Shown here one piece after another: positions 34,879-46,599 of a stretch of 64,000 bases of DNA. The position numbers and the translations under genes are program-made. Where the stretch lies: assembly GCF_036850765.1 (NCBI RefSeq), contig NC_089493.1, forward strand, positions 297,282,349 through 297,346,348, in the 5' to 3' direction. The notes below the pieces were generated by a model, which saw only the letters and a list, made by a program, of their open reading frames with translations, did not search any database and had not been told where the DNA came from. Position 1 is the first letter of the stretch. Every line of letters starts with the position of its first letter. The DNA comes from Saccopteryx bilineata (Eukaryota > Chordata > Mammalia > Chiroptera > Emballonuridae).

Positions 34879-35686
34879 CTAAGAAAGAGAAGAGAAACAT
34901 AGTACAATTGTTGGCGACTCAAGTAGGATATTCGTATTGGGAGCCATTCATATAAACAGAATCTTGAAGATGTGGAATTGGCTGACTGGACTCAGTGTGT
35001 TGTTCCAGGACAAGAGCCTGTGGCTAGTTGACTAGAGGCCAAAGTTAAGGGCAACACTGACACAGTTTTCCAGACGACTCAGGAACAGCCCCAAGCAACC
35101 TGCTATGAAAGAGTTTGATGGGTGCTTGGGTTGTGCTAAATACAGTGGCACCTGAGATACGAGTTTAATTCATTCTGTAACTGAGCTCGTAAGTCAGTCA
35201 ACTCATATATCAAACAAATTTCTCCCATTTAAAATAACTGAAATAGATTTAATCCGTTATAGCCCAGTGAAACATCCCCAAACCATCCTAAATTATAAAA
35301 AAGACATGTTTTTAATTAAGAAACACACATGTATACTTTACCAATGCATAACAAAATATATGAAATAAAAGAAAAAAGTGTTGTTTAGTACTGTACTCTT
35401 ACCTGAGAGACAGCGCACGGCTAACGGAGGCGAATGGCGGAGAAGGAGGGAGGGAGGAAGGGATGCAGGCACTGTAGACACATAAACTAAAACTGCACTT
35501 TCTTAACAGTAAGTGTAAACTAAAACTGCATTTATTTACTTAAAATGAAACCACAAAAACTTAATTGTGAAAAAATGCACTTTCTTAACTTTAAACTTAA
35601 CCTAAGCTTAACATTACATATTTTTCATTTAATCATCACCTGTTTTTGCCTTTTTGGCTGCACTTTCGGCACTTTCATTTGCAGGA

Positions 35687-36043
35687 CTTTTTTTTTTTTT
35701 TTTGTATTTTTCCGAAGTTGGAAACAGGGAGGCAGTCAGACAGACTCCCACATTTGCCCGACCGGGATCCACCCAGCATGCCCATCTTGGGGCGTCGCTC
35801 TGCCGCAATCAGAGCCATTCCAGCACCTGAGGCAGAGGCCACAGAGCCATCCTCAGCACCTGGGCGAACTTTGCTCCAATGGAGCTTTGGCTGCGGGAGG
35901 GGAAGAGAGAGACAGAGAGGAAGGAGAGGGGGAGGGGTGGAGAAGCAGATGAGTACTTCTCCTGTGTGCCCTGGCCAGGAATTGAACCCAGGACTCCTGC
36001 ACGCCAGGCCGACGCTCTACCACTGAGCCAACCGGCCAGGGCC
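35687..36043 (-). mobile_element. tRNA-derived SINE, family A, nested in Tigger
   Basis: Flanked by TTGCAGGACTTTT, a duplication of Tigger sequence, so it arrived after the transposon. It lies outside the transposase frame. Confidence 0.96.
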
Positions 36044-36075
36044 GACACTTGCAGGACTTTTAAATAAAAATCTAT

Positions 36076-37749
36076 TCAAAGAGGTTTGCTTTTGCTGCCT
36101 TTTAAAATGTTACGGAAATGTGACAAAAAAGTGTCATTAAAAAGTGCTGAAGCACGACCAGTTGAAACTTTTTCTGGGTGTTTCTTTTCAATGAAACTTG
36201 AAAGCTTCTCCCACATTGCCAGCGTGTCTTTAATTTCACTCGTAGAAATCACTTCCTCCGACTCTGCCTCCTCCTCACTACTAATCTCTTGCAGAAGCTC
36301 CGTATGTTGCATCATCTGTAGCTCCTTCAACTCCTCAGTTGAGAGTTCCTCCTCATGTTCCTCGATGAGCTCATTTACATCACCCTCATCTACCTCCAGA
36401 CCCATCGACTTTCCGAGGGACACAATCTCCTCCAACGCTTCTACCTCAGTCTTGGTCTCTGGTTTGAATCCTTTGAAGTCCCTGTCTGCAACAACATCAG
36501 GCCGTAACTTTTTCCATGCCGAGTTCAAGGTTCTTCTTGTAACCTCTTGCCATGCCAAGTCAATAATATGTAAACATATCACGATGTTGTAGTTATCTTT
36601 CCAAAACTCTCGAAAGGTTAGATTTGTATTCTCAGTCACCTCAAAGCAGCAGCAGAACAAGTGCTTTGTGTAAAGCTTTTTAAATTTGGAAATGACCTGC
36701 TGATCCATAGGTTGCAAGATTGAAGTTGTGTTGGGTGGGAGGTAGAGGACTTTTACGAATTTGAACTCATGGAGAATGTCATCTGTAAGACCAGGTGGGT
36801 GGACTGGAGCATTTTCAAGGATTAGTAATGCTTTCATCAGGAGTTTATTTTCTTGAAGATATTTCTTCACTGCAGGACCAAAGACGAGATTTACCCATTC
36901 AATAAAAAACTGCCTCGTAACCCATGCCCTAGCACTGGAATGCCACATAACCTGAAGTTTTTCTTTCAGAATCTTGTGAGTCTTAAAGGCTCGAGGATTT
37001 TTGGAATGATACACTCACAGTGGCTTTACTTTACAGTCACTGCTAGAATTTGCACACAATGCAAGGGTCAGACGGTCCTTCATGGGTTTATGGCTTTCAG
37101 TTTCTTCTCCTCTGCGGTGATGAAAGTTGTCATAAAAAAAATGAAAGCATTTTTTTCCAAAACAATTCTGTTTCGTCACAGCTGAACACTTGTTGGGGGA
37201 TGTAGCCTTCCTTTGCGATAAGCACAGCAAAATGTGCGATGTACTCCTCAGCTGCCTAATGTCAGCACTCGCAGCTTCACCATGCCTCACCACCGAGTGG
37301 ATGCCAGATCTCTTCTTGAAATTTTCAAACCAGCCGTGACTTGCCTTAAACATATCTTCTGCTGCCTCTTTTGAGGTTGATGGTTCTTTCTTCTTCAAGT
37401 CGCCGTAAATAGTATGTGCCTTTGCGCATATTACAGTCTCCATTACTGTATCTCCTGCCAGCTCTTTCTCTTTCACCCACACCAGCAGAAGCTTCTCTAT
37501 TTCTTCATGGATATTTGTCCTTAATTGGGACAGAATTGTAGTTCCTTTCACTGGATTTGTGCTTTTGATGGCATCCTTTTGTTTAAGGATGGTACAAATT
37601 GTAGATGGATTGTGGTCGTAAAGCCTTGCCAGTTCAATCACTCAGACACCATGCTGATGTTTTTCTATTATTTCTTGTTTTACTTCTATCAACATCATTC
37701 TCTTCTTCTTCTCACCACTGTCCTTTACACTCACTTTCTTCGGCCCCAT
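36076..37749 (-). pseudogene. Tigger transposase, broken
   Basis: The frame starts MGPKKVSVK on the minus strand and has a CENP-B-like helix-turn-helix (MIELARLYDHNPSTICTILK) and a DDE domain (LLILENAPVHP, LPPNTTSILQPMDQQVIS). It ends in an acidic tail. Two in-frame TGA stops (37642-37644 and 37015-37017) each sit where CGA would be expected, as after CpG decay. Between about 37.26 and 37.16 kb the frame is shifted, so the first catalytic aspartate (CDET) is read only in another frame. The second catalytic position reads E, not D (LILENAP). Not functional. Confidence 0.93.
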
Positions 37750-38640
37750 GATAGCACACAAAAAAAGTTAGTAAAAAATGCAAAAATGATGCAAGAACGA
37801 GTACAGTGCACAAGATTCGACTTGATTCTGCGCGTAACAGGTGAGAAAGAACAAGATGCTGGTGTTGTGCTGCTGATACTGGGCCCGTGTGCCAATGCAC
37901 CAACTAGCGGCAACTTCCTGAATCACAACTCGTATCTCGGAATTTCTCTCGGGTCTCGAAAGAAAATATGAACCAAGTCGCAGCTCATATCTTAAAAAAT
38001 TCGTATGTTGATCTGCTCGTATCTTAAGGCACCACTGTAATAACCACAATACTGTATCATTAAAAATGACAAAGATATAATACAAATATATTCTTGAATG
38101 GGATCCAAGAAACAAGAAGATAGGATGAAAAGATTTATCCATGTAAGGATTTAAGGGAAACAATTAAAATCTGGTTTCTGTTCTAACTACATGGAAAAAT
38201 CTCATCCTAATTTTATTCACTAATATACTTGTCGTACTGATTAGAAAACCTAAATTACATTTCTCTTCTTATTAAAACCATAATCTTTTTATTTCTCCAT
38301 TGAAAAGGAAATATTCCCATGAAAACCATATGGAAATACTGTCTTTTGTTATGTTTTAATACCTCAATTATGACTGATAGTGGAAAAATGCCATAATCTG
38401 ATCAACCAGTATCATCTGATCACAACTGTCCTAACTCTTGGGTCTTGTCTTAGATCTGAACAAAGGAAGAATTTATGAGAATATAAATGAGAACTTTTCA
38501 ATATGATTCTGCAAAACAACAATGGTGAGAAGAACAGCTGTCCTTCACCTAGAACCCACTTCTCCTAAATCAGAAGATCACATCTGGCTGCATCTTCTAT
38601 GGCTAAATTCCAAACATTTTTAAAGTTCAGATATTAAATA

Positions 38641-38642
<2 letters not shown>

Positions 38643-38678
<36 letters not shown>
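38643..38678. repeat. (TG)n microsatellite
   Basis: About eighteen TG units roughly 50 bases beyond the donor of the linker exon. Confidence 0.95.
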
Positions 38679-38728
38679 CTCATAACCAAGACAAACGTAC
38701 TATTTAAGTTTTTAGTAAATAGGCTTAC

Positions 38729-38900
38729 TCCAGTATTAAATTCCATGGTAGCAATTTCATTCAATCTGGAAAAAACTGGTGTATCGTTGTTTCTTTCCAT
38801 AGTCATATTCTTCTTCATGTCTTGTCTTATTTCTTGATCCTTCACCAAAGGTGTCTGGGTCGTCTGCTGATCCGTTTGGGAACGGTCCGGCTTATTGACC
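38729..38900 (-). CDS. ABCA-like exon: variable linker before TMD2
   Basis: The exon encodes a polar, poorly conserved linker (begins VNKPDRSQTDQQTTQT, ends NEIATMEFNTG) that joins NBD1 to the first helix of TMD2. Its final residues NTG and the next exon's FPLYCQQF form the NTGxxLxCQQF motif known from ABCA3. The first base completes a lysine codon from the previous exon and the exon ends in phase 0 at GTAAGCC. The acceptor at 38901-38902 is preceded by a GT-rich, weakly pyrimidine tract, so the 5' boundary is a little less sure. A longer version reaching about 39.02 kb is open but adds sequence with no ABCA resemblance. Confidence 0.8.
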
Positions 38901-39779
38901 CTACATGCACACAGGTACACACACACAGTCACAAAACATTCCGTCTCGACTAGAGCATCCACCAGTTCTAGGTGGGGAATGTCAAACAAGGTTCCAAACG
39001 TGGAAGACGCCCTCATCTTTCTGACAGATTGTCAAGTGGACTGGTTTCAAGCAGCACGGTAACAGTGGTTCCCAACAAACCTATCAGGGGACGAACTGCA
39101 ATTCATGGAAAAGTTTCAACAATTCAAAGGGATGGCTTTATCATGAGAAAAAAATTATGATGTGATGTATGTTACATTAAGCTGAACTTAATCGAGTTAA
39201 AGGACTTAACCTTTTAATCAAAGGTAATAACTCTATTTTGAGGGTTAAAATGTTCTTTATGGAATGATGGGGACATTGACTAGTAGGTTTTTTTTTGTTT
39301 TTTTTTTTTAAGTTTATACATTTCCCACTACTGCCTATTTCTGAAATTGGGTCTTCGGGTGTAGATATTTGAGAATAAATAAAAGATATACACAAGTAAT
39401 TATAATCTGAGGAGAAAAATTCTAGGTATAATAATAGTATACTAAGAAACAGAAAAGGTTAATTATATCAAAGAGGTAAAGCACTTGGTGGAAAATACAT
39501 TATTTAAAAAATGTATTTTTTTCTAAGCCACAAAATTATCAAAATCAAAATATAAATAAGTGGAAGGAAAAAATTCCTATTACCTAGAGAGAATCCTGAT
39601 GAGATCTTTTCTGCACACATGTACAAACAGGCACAAACATATACACATAAACATACACAAACATACATACACTCTCTTAAAAGTGGCATCCAAACTGTAT
39701 TTAGTCTATCTTCATAATTACTGATATATTTGGGTTTATACCTAACATCTTGTTTGTTTTCTACTTATCTTAGTTTTAT

Positions 39780-40250
39780 TATCTAGCTTTATTGAAGCAT
39801 GATTGACAAATAAAAATTATATATCCATACTTATGGTATAGAATATAACGTTTACATATGTGTATCATTGGTGAAATGATTATCACAATAAAGTTAATTA
39901 ACACATCCATCATCCCAAATAGTTACAGTTGTCTTTTTGGTAATAAAAATACTTGTGATCTACTTTCTTAGAAAATTTCAAATTTGCAATTATTATTCAA
40001 TATAATTATCATGTTGTACTTGTGGAGACTTGTATGTATCCAGAACTTGAAATCATCTTATATCTGAAAGTCTGTACCTTTTAACTAACATTTCCTGTTT
40101 CTATCTTCTATACCCTGGTAACCACAATTCTACTTTCTGATAGAATGAGTCTGACTTATTAAGAGTTCACATGTAAGTGAGATTATAAAGTATTCTTTTT
40201 TGGTGTCTGCCACATCTCACTTAGCATAATGGCCTTGCAGTCCATCCATG
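39780..40250 (-). mobile_element. LINE-1 3' end, old, antisense
   Basis: Complement of an old L1 3' untranslated end, with the recognisable run from TTTATTGAAGCATGATTGAC to CTTGCAGTCCATCCATGTTG. Confidence 0.7.
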
Positions 40251-41275
40251 TTGGTGTGAATGGCAGGATTTGTACAAATAATGCAATTAAAACATGGGGA
40301 GGGGACCTGAGCAGATACTTCTCCCAAGAGGACATACAAGTGGCCAACAGGGATATGAAAAGATGCTCATCTTCACTAGCTATTAGAAAAATGCAAATAG
40401 AATGGCTCCGGCCGCAACAGAGCAACACCCCAGATGGGCAGAGCATCGACCCTGGTGGGCATGCCGGGTGGATCCCGGTCGGGCGTGTGCAGGAGTCTCT
40501 CTGTCTCCCTGCTTCTCACTTCAGAAAAATACAAAAAAAAAATCAAAACTACAATGAGGTACCACCTCACAGCTGTTAGATTGGCTGTTATCAACAAGAC
40601 AGGTCATAACAAGTGTTGGAGAGGCTGTGGAGAAAAAGAAACTCTCATTCACTGCTGGTGAGAATGTAAACTGGTACAACCATTATGGAAGACAGTATGG
40701 TGGTTCCTCAAAAAACTAAGAATAGAATTATCAGATGACCCAGCAATCCCTCTACAGGATTATCTACCAAAAAAACTTAAAAATGTTACGTAAAGACATA
40801 TGCACTCCCATGTTTATCGCAGCATTATTCACAGTAGCCAAGACATGGAAACAACCAGTGTCCACTGATGGATGATTGGATAAAGAAGATGTGGTGCATA
40901 TATGCAATGGAACACTACTCAGTCATAGGAAAATATGAAATACTGCCATTTGTGACAACGTGGATGGACCTTGAGAATATCATGCTAAGTGAGATACGTC
41001 AGAAAGAAACATATGATTTCACTTACATGTGGTATATAAACCTGAAACTCCCGGACACAGACAACAGTCTGGTGGTTCCCAGAGGGAAGGTGGTGGTGGG
41101 GTACTATGGGAAAAGGACCCAAATACATGGTGATGGAAGATGATTACACCGTGGGTGGTGGGTACTAATGTAATATACAGATGATGTATCATAGAACTGT
41201 ACACTTGAAAACTATATAATTTTATTAACCAATGTCACTCCAAAAAATTTAACTAAAAAATAAAATTAAATTAAA
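40250..41275 (+). mobile_element. LINE-1 ORF2 end and 3' end
   Basis: Plus-strand L1 end with [15 protein letters not shown] and a 3' tail TTATTAACCAATGTCACTCC. A 5'-truncated SINE interrupts it at 40.4 kb. Head to head with the L1 to its left. Confidence 0.85.
40400..40543 (+). mobile_element. tRNA-derived SINE, family A, 5'-truncated, nested in LINE-1
   Basis: Only the 3' third of a SINE (from AGAATGGCTCCGGCCGCAAC to a short A run). L1 sequence breaks at GCAAAT and resumes at CAAAACTACAATGAG, with at most four shared bases instead of a long duplication. Confidence 0.85.
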
Positions 41276-41279
41276 AAGT

Positions 41280-42080
41280 GGAAAAAAAGGGTAAGAAAGG
41301 CAAACATTGAAATAATACCCAGGAAAGACAGGCTAGGTGACAGGCTAGGTGTCATGGTCCAAGATCTTAACCTTTGATAACATTTGCAGGCAGAGTATCT
41401 ATTGCAGAGATAATGGCTCTAAATGAAAATTAATTCCCTCATTTTTCTTACCTAAGAACACTCTTGAGTATCTATCATGTGACAGACATTGTCTGAGACC
41501 CCAAGTCAGTATATAAGACAAACACAGTCCCTGCCTTTATGGAGCTCGCTCTAATTGTGACGAGAAAGTAACTTTTTTATAATTTGCTCCCCACCTACTT
41601 TTTCTGGAGACAGAGAACAGAACACTTTAATGAATGGCCAATAGGCCCTTTCTTATTATAAATTATTCTTATCATAATTTTTATCATTAATTAATGAAGT
41701 GGACTCTTTATTTCAGTCTTTTGTGAACTGAATTTTATGAATAAATCACTTCAGGTTAACTTTGATACACTGACAATATTAATTTAAATCCTCGAGGCTG
41801 ACAGAATCAAGTCGAGACGTAACTTCATCATAATCTTATCAGAAGAAGGACATTTTGTGAGACTTTTGACAGTCAGATTAAACATCTGACTTTGCATGGG
41901 ACATCCCCAGCTGCCTGGGTGTTTCCTTTTAAACTTTTTCACAGTGCAGGAAACACTAAGTTATGGAAACAAGGTTTTGTCAAAATTTTAAAGTCCTTTC
42001 TAGTACAGATTTCAAGTTAGAACTAGACATTTTCCTGTGATGATACCAATATGAATTCTTTCTTTCTCTTGATTCACTTT
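41280..42080. other. Intron sequence with no recognised feature
   Basis: AT-rich intron; AGACAGGCTAGGTGACAGGC contains a short direct repeat, otherwise nothing to report. Confidence 0.45.
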
Positions 42081-42082
42081 TT

Positions 42083-42470
42083 CCCCCCCCTTTGGTATTT
42101 TTTTCTGAAGCTGGAAACAGGGAGAGACAGTCAGACAGACTCCCGCATGCGCCCGACCGGGATCCATCCAGCACGCCCACCAGGGGCGATGCTCTGCCCA
42201 CCAGGGGGCGATGCTCTACCCCTCCGGGGCGTCACTCTGTTGTGACCAGAGCCACTCTAGCGCCTGGGGCAGAGGCCAAGGAGCCATCCCCAGTGCCCGG
42301 GCCATCTTGCTCCAATGGAGCCTTGGCTGCGGGAGGGGAAGAGAGAGACAGAGAGGAAGGGGGGGGGGTGAGCAAATGGGCGCTTCTCCTATGTGCCCTG
42401 GCCGGGAATTGAACCCGGGTCCCCCGCACGCCAGGCGGACGCTCTACCGCTGAGCCAACCGGCCAGGGCC
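42083..42470 (-). mobile_element. tRNA-derived SINE, family A
   Basis: Minus-strand copy flanked by TCTCTTGATTCACTTTT. It lies about 240 bases from the NBD1 exon at 42.7 kb. Confidence 0.95.
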
Positions 42471-42710
42471 TCTCTTGATTCACTTTTAAAATCTCAACCA
42501 GAAAAAACAAAAAACAGAAAAGCATATGATCAAGGTTGAAGCTCAGTGTTTTACACTCTCGACCGTGTGTACAGAAACACACTAGCATAAACATCAACGT
42601 ATTTTAAAAATACACGACTAAATTTTTTGAATGCAAATACGGTGGGGTTTGTCCTTGAGGTGATGTAGACCTTTAGGTGTTGAATTTTTTTGAAGGTCAC
42701 TGTTACTTAC

Positions 42711-42809
42711 TTCAGGAAGACTTCTTCCATAGTGGTGATCGACACATCAAAGCGGGCAATGCCCAGCTCTCTCTTTCTCTCCTTCATATCATCAAACAGA
42801 GCTTCAAAC
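42711..42809 (-). CDS. ABCA-like exon: end of NBD1, TTMEEVFLK motif
   Basis: This short exon encodes [20 protein letters not shown] followed by [13 protein letters not shown]. The [10 protein letters not shown] motif closes the NBD1 regulatory part in ABCA transporters and is among the best conserved pieces of the family. The acceptor is CTCTCCTGCAG and the donor GTAAGT, both strong. Entry phase and exit phase (2) match the exons on each side. Confidence 0.93.
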
Positions 42810-42934
42810 CTGCAGGAGAGGAGGAAGAAAAAGGGAAGTACTCACACTAATCTGGATACCTTTCATTTTCTCTTTTTAGTTCATTTTATTTTCTAGTATA
42901 TACAATTTCTCTCTCTCTCTCTCACACACACACT

Positions 42935-43238
42935 GAAATACTGCTACTCAGCCCGAGGATGAAATACTGCCACACGTGGGATATAAAATGAAAAGCAAGA
43001 AATGAACAAGCAAGATAAACAAACAGAACCTGACAGACACAGACAGCAGTGTGGCTGGTGACCAGAGGGACAGGGGGCTGGGGTGGTGAAACAGCCAAGT
43101 GTACGGTGATGGGAGATCTGACTTTGGGTGGTGGGCACACAACCTAATATACACAGCCGATGTATCACACAATCGTACACTTGAAACCAATATGGTCTTA
43201 TTAACTATGTCACTCCAATACATTTAATAAAAAAATGA
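42935..43238 (+). mobile_element. LINE-1 3' end fragment
   Basis: Ends AACTATGTCACTCCAATACA then an A-rich tail, and includes GGTGGTGGGCACACAACCTA; the same 3' end as at 41.0-41.25 kb. Confidence 0.75.
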
Positions 43239-43566
43239 GCGCTTATTTTTCTTCATTTAGTACTTCATTTTATTCACAATTGTTTTAAGTTATTTTATCA
43301 TGATTATATATATATATATCATTAAATTTCACCTTTCATGGTTTTATGTATACAGTTGAAGCAGCATTGAACATATTCACAATGTTGTGCAACCATTACT
43401 ACCGGGAACTTCCAGAACATTTTTACAATTCCAAACAAGAACTGCATACCCATTAAACAATAATTCTCTATTCCTCTCTTCCCTCAATGTGACCTGAAAT
43501 TTCTCTCTCTCTGAATTTGCCTATCCTGTGTGCCTCATGTAAATTGGGATCACACAATATTGGTCC

Positions 43567-43953
43567 TTTTTTTTTTTTTTTTTTTTTTTTGTATTTTTCT
43601 GAGGTTGGAAACAGGGAGGCAGTCAGACAGACTCCCGCATGTGCCCGACCGGGATCCACCTGGCATGCCCACCAGGGGGCGATGCTCTGCCCATCTGGGG
43701 TGTCGCTCTGCCGCAACCAGAGCCATTCTAGTGCCTGAGGCAGAGGCCACAGAGCCATTCTCAGTGCCCGGGCCAACTCTGCTCCAATGGAGCCTTGGCT
43801 GCGGGAGGGGAAAGAGAGAGAGACAGAGAGGAAGGAGAGGGGGAGGGGTGGAGAAGCAGATGGGCGCTTCTCCTGTGTGCCCTGGCCGGGAATCGAACCC
43901 GGGACTCCTGCACGCCAGGCCAATGCTCCACCACTGAGCCAACTGGCCAGGGC
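43567..43953 (-). mobile_element. tRNA-derived SINE, family A, nested in LINE-1
   Basis: Flanked by CAATATTGGTCCTTTT, a duplication of L1 sequence. Confidence 0.96.
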
Positions 43954-44304
43954 AATATTGGTCCTTTTGTGTATGGCTTATCTCTCTGAGCATAATTCTT
44001 TCCAGATTCATCCATGTTGTAGCATGTCTCAGAATTCTATTACTTTTTACAGATGAATAACACTCACTGTATGGATATACATCGTATGGATATACATTCT
44101 GTCAGTGAATATTTGGGTTGTTTTTCTACCTTTTGGACTTTGTGAATAATGCTGCTATGAACATTAGGGTGCAAATATCTGTTTGAGTTTCTGCTTTCAA
44201 TTACTTTGGGAATCGACAAGTGGGACTGCTGGATCATGGAGTAATTCTATGTTTCCCTTTCTGAGGACTCTCTATACTGTTTCCTACAGCAGGCACCCGG
44301 TTCG

Positions 44305-44985
44305 ACATTCCCACAGCTACGCACAGGGTCCGACTGCTCCGCATCCTTACCAACCATTCCCACAGCTACGCACAGGGTTCCGACTGCCCCGCACCCTTAC
44401 CAACAATTCCCACAGCTACACACAGGGTTCCGACTGCCCCGCATCCTTACCAACCATTCCCACAGCTACACACAGGGTTCCGACTGCCCTGCATCCTTAC
44501 CAACCATTCCCACAACAGGGTTCCGACTGCCCCGCATCCTTACCAACCATTCCCACAGCTACACACAGGGTTCCGACTGCCCCGCACCCTTACCAACAAT
44601 TCCCACAGCTACACACAGGGTTCCGACTGCCCCGCACCCTTACCAACCATTCCCACAGCTACGCACAGGTCCGCATCCTTACCAACCATTCCGACAGCTA
44701 CGCACAGGGTTCTGACTGCCCCGCATCCTTACCAACCATTCCCACAGCTACGCACAGGGGTCCGACTGCCCCGCATCCTTACCAACCATTCCCACAGCTA
44801 CGCACAGGGGTCCGACTGCTCCGCATCCTTACCAACCATTCCCACAACAGGGTTCCGACTGCCCCGCACCCTTACCAACCATTCCCACAGCTACACACAG
44901 GGTTCCGACTGCCCCGCACCCTTACCAACCATTCCCACAGCTACGCACAGGGGTCCGACTGCTCCGCATCCTTACCAACACAGCT
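44305..44985. repeat. Tandem repeat of about 50 bp, about thirteen copies, grown from LINE-1
   Basis: Each unit contains TTACCAACCATTCCCACAGC followed by TACGCACAGGGTTCCGACTG. Some copies lack 9-17 bases. Where the period is 51 the plus strand gives a 17-residue repeat (SDCPASLPTIPTATHRV-like), which makes a false open frame of 276 codons. The unit resembles the complement of L1 CACATCC..CCAACA..CATTCCCACC. Confidence 0.92.
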
Positions 44986-45109
44986 TTCTGTTCTGCTTTC
45001 CTCTAGTGAGTAGTGATGTTGGACACCTCTTCATGTGCTTATCGGCAAACGGTACGTCTTCTTTGGAGAAATGCCTATTCAAGTTTTGGGCCCAATTTCA
45101 CTTTAGGTT

Positions 45110-45256
45110 TTTTGTTTGTTTTTTGAGAGAGAGGCAGGGAGAGAGAGAAACAGGAACTTCGAGCTGCTTCTGTCTGTGTCCTGATCGGGGAATTCAACCA
45201 GCAACCTTTGTGCTCCAGAATGATGCTCCAACCAATTGAGCTATTCAGTCAGGGCT
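45110..45256 (-). mobile_element. tRNA-derived SINE, short form
   Basis: Minus-strand head GCCCTGACTGAATAGCTCAA with a GA-rich left part; decayed. Confidence 0.7.
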
Positions 45257-45450
45257 TAATTTTTTTTTAAATTCATTTATTTTTAGAGAGACAGAGAGGA
45301 AGGAGGAGGGCGGAGGGAAGCATTCATTTGTTTTGTGCTCCATCGTGCATTCTTGGTTGTTTCCTGTGTGTATCCTGACCAGGGATTGAACCTGCTACCT
45401 TGTCATTTTGGGACAATGTTCTTAACTGATTGAGCTAACTGGCCAGGGCC
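45257..45450 (-). mobile_element. tRNA-derived SINE, short VES-like
   Basis: Minus-strand head GGCCCTGGCCAGTTAGCTCA, B-box-like GGTTCAATCCC, and AT-rich tail; same family as the copy at 22.9 kb and next to another SINE. Confidence 0.85.
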
Positions 45451-45454
45451 TAGG

Positions 45455-46160
45455 CGCTTTTGTTTTGTTTTAGACAAATATTCAATATTGCTCTGTTCCA
45501 TAATAATTTCTGGCTAGCAATGGGGAAATGTTTAGTAGATTTTTCTTCACTGCAATGCTTATTGTCAAAGAAATGGAAATAGAGACCTTCGCTTTAGCAA
45601 ATTTCTCCCACTGTAACAATATTTGGTATAAATTCCTTTATTCTTCTAAAAAATTACCAATTTAATTTTTTATAAGTGTTAAGGACTATAGCTACTTTAT
45701 AATTTATTCACATGTAATAGCTACATCAAATGGAAATCGTGCTCAAAGTACAGGAGGTATACATCGTTAAATAACAGAAAACGACGTTGGGGAAGCAGTG
45801 GCTGAGCCCCGGGGAGACTGACTCAGACAGTGAGGTCACGTGTGTGACAGTTTGTGAGCTGTGGTGCAGGCACATGAAGGATTCCAAGAATAGTTTTACC
45901 AGGAAAAGTTTACATTATTTTAGGTTGAAAAGATCTTCAGAAACTGATTCACTTCTTAAACACACCTCTCATTCCCAGTGAGGGACGGGACTACTAACTC
46001 TACGTGGGGTCACCCTCAGAGACGTGGGCTCAGAACCTCCATCTTTACATTCCCTCCATGTTTGAGGCTGGACTCCATCTCCATCTAGCTTCACCCGGCT
46101 TGATTGGTCCTTCTTTTATCCGACAGTTCAGTCTGACCCCTCTTCCTATGACAACTATTT
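45455..46160. other. Intron sequence with no recognised feature
   Basis: No exon, RNA gene or named repeat seen. Confidence 0.45.
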
Positions 46161-46167
46161 ACATATT

Positions 46168-46228
<61 letters not shown>

Positions 46229-46548
46229 CAAGGGAGCGAGATGGGAAGCATCAACTCGTAGTTGTGTCATTTAGTTGTTCATTGATTGCTCCTCATATGT
46301 GCCTTGACCCGGAGGCTCAAGCCAAGTTAGTGACCCCTTGCTTAAGCCAGTGACGTTGGGCTCAAGCCAGTGACCTTTGGACTCAAGTCAGCGATCCGGG
46401 ATCATATGGATAATCCTGTGCTCAAGCTGGCAATCCTGTGCTCAAACCAGGTGAGACTGCGCTCATGATGGTGACCTTGGGATTTTGAACCTGGGTTCTC
46501 AGTATCCCAGGTTGGTGCTCTATCCACTGCACCACCACTGGTCAAGTT
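46168..46548 (-). mobile_element. tRNA-derived SINE, family C with (TG)n(GA)n end
   Basis: Minus-strand family C copy with extra CAAGC..GTGACC-type modules; the tail side has turned into (TG)n(AG)n at 46168-46216. Confidence 0.88.
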
Positions 46549-46599
46549 TTGAGGTCATTGTTTTCTTCTTTTTGAATCTCCTCAATAGAATCCCTATCC

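Larger units (their letters stand above)
35143..38037 (-). mobile_element. Tigger-like DNA transposon (Tc1/mariner, pogo branch), near full length
   Basis: The left end CAGTGGCACCTGAGATACGA and the right end, read inward on the minus strand, CAGTGGTGCCTTAAGATACG form imperfect terminal inverted repeats. TA flanks both ends (35141-35142 and 38038-38039), the target duplication of this superfamily. Between them lies a decayed transposase. Subtracting one SINE insert of about 360 bases leaves about 2.5 kb, close to the size I remember for Tigger1. Confidence 0.95.
43250..45110 (-). mobile_element. Old LINE-1, antisense, with SINE insert and amplified segment
   Basis: Complement of an old L1 end, traceable from ACCCATTAAACAATAATTCT, across a SINE, through GTGAATAATGCTGCTATGAA, to the stretch TCTTCATGTGCTTATCGGCA. 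A short internal piece is expanded in tandem at 44.3-45.0 kb. Confidence 0.8.

Noticed and set aside
38901..39025. Longer 5' end of the linker exon (MRASSTFGTLFDIPHL)
   Set aside because: The frame is open, but it does not resemble ABCA proteins and its acceptor would not be needed: the shorter exon already joins in the right phase.
44183..45013. 276-codon frame with a 17-residue repeat
   Set aside because: Product of the L1-derived tandem array; continues into L1 text on both sides.
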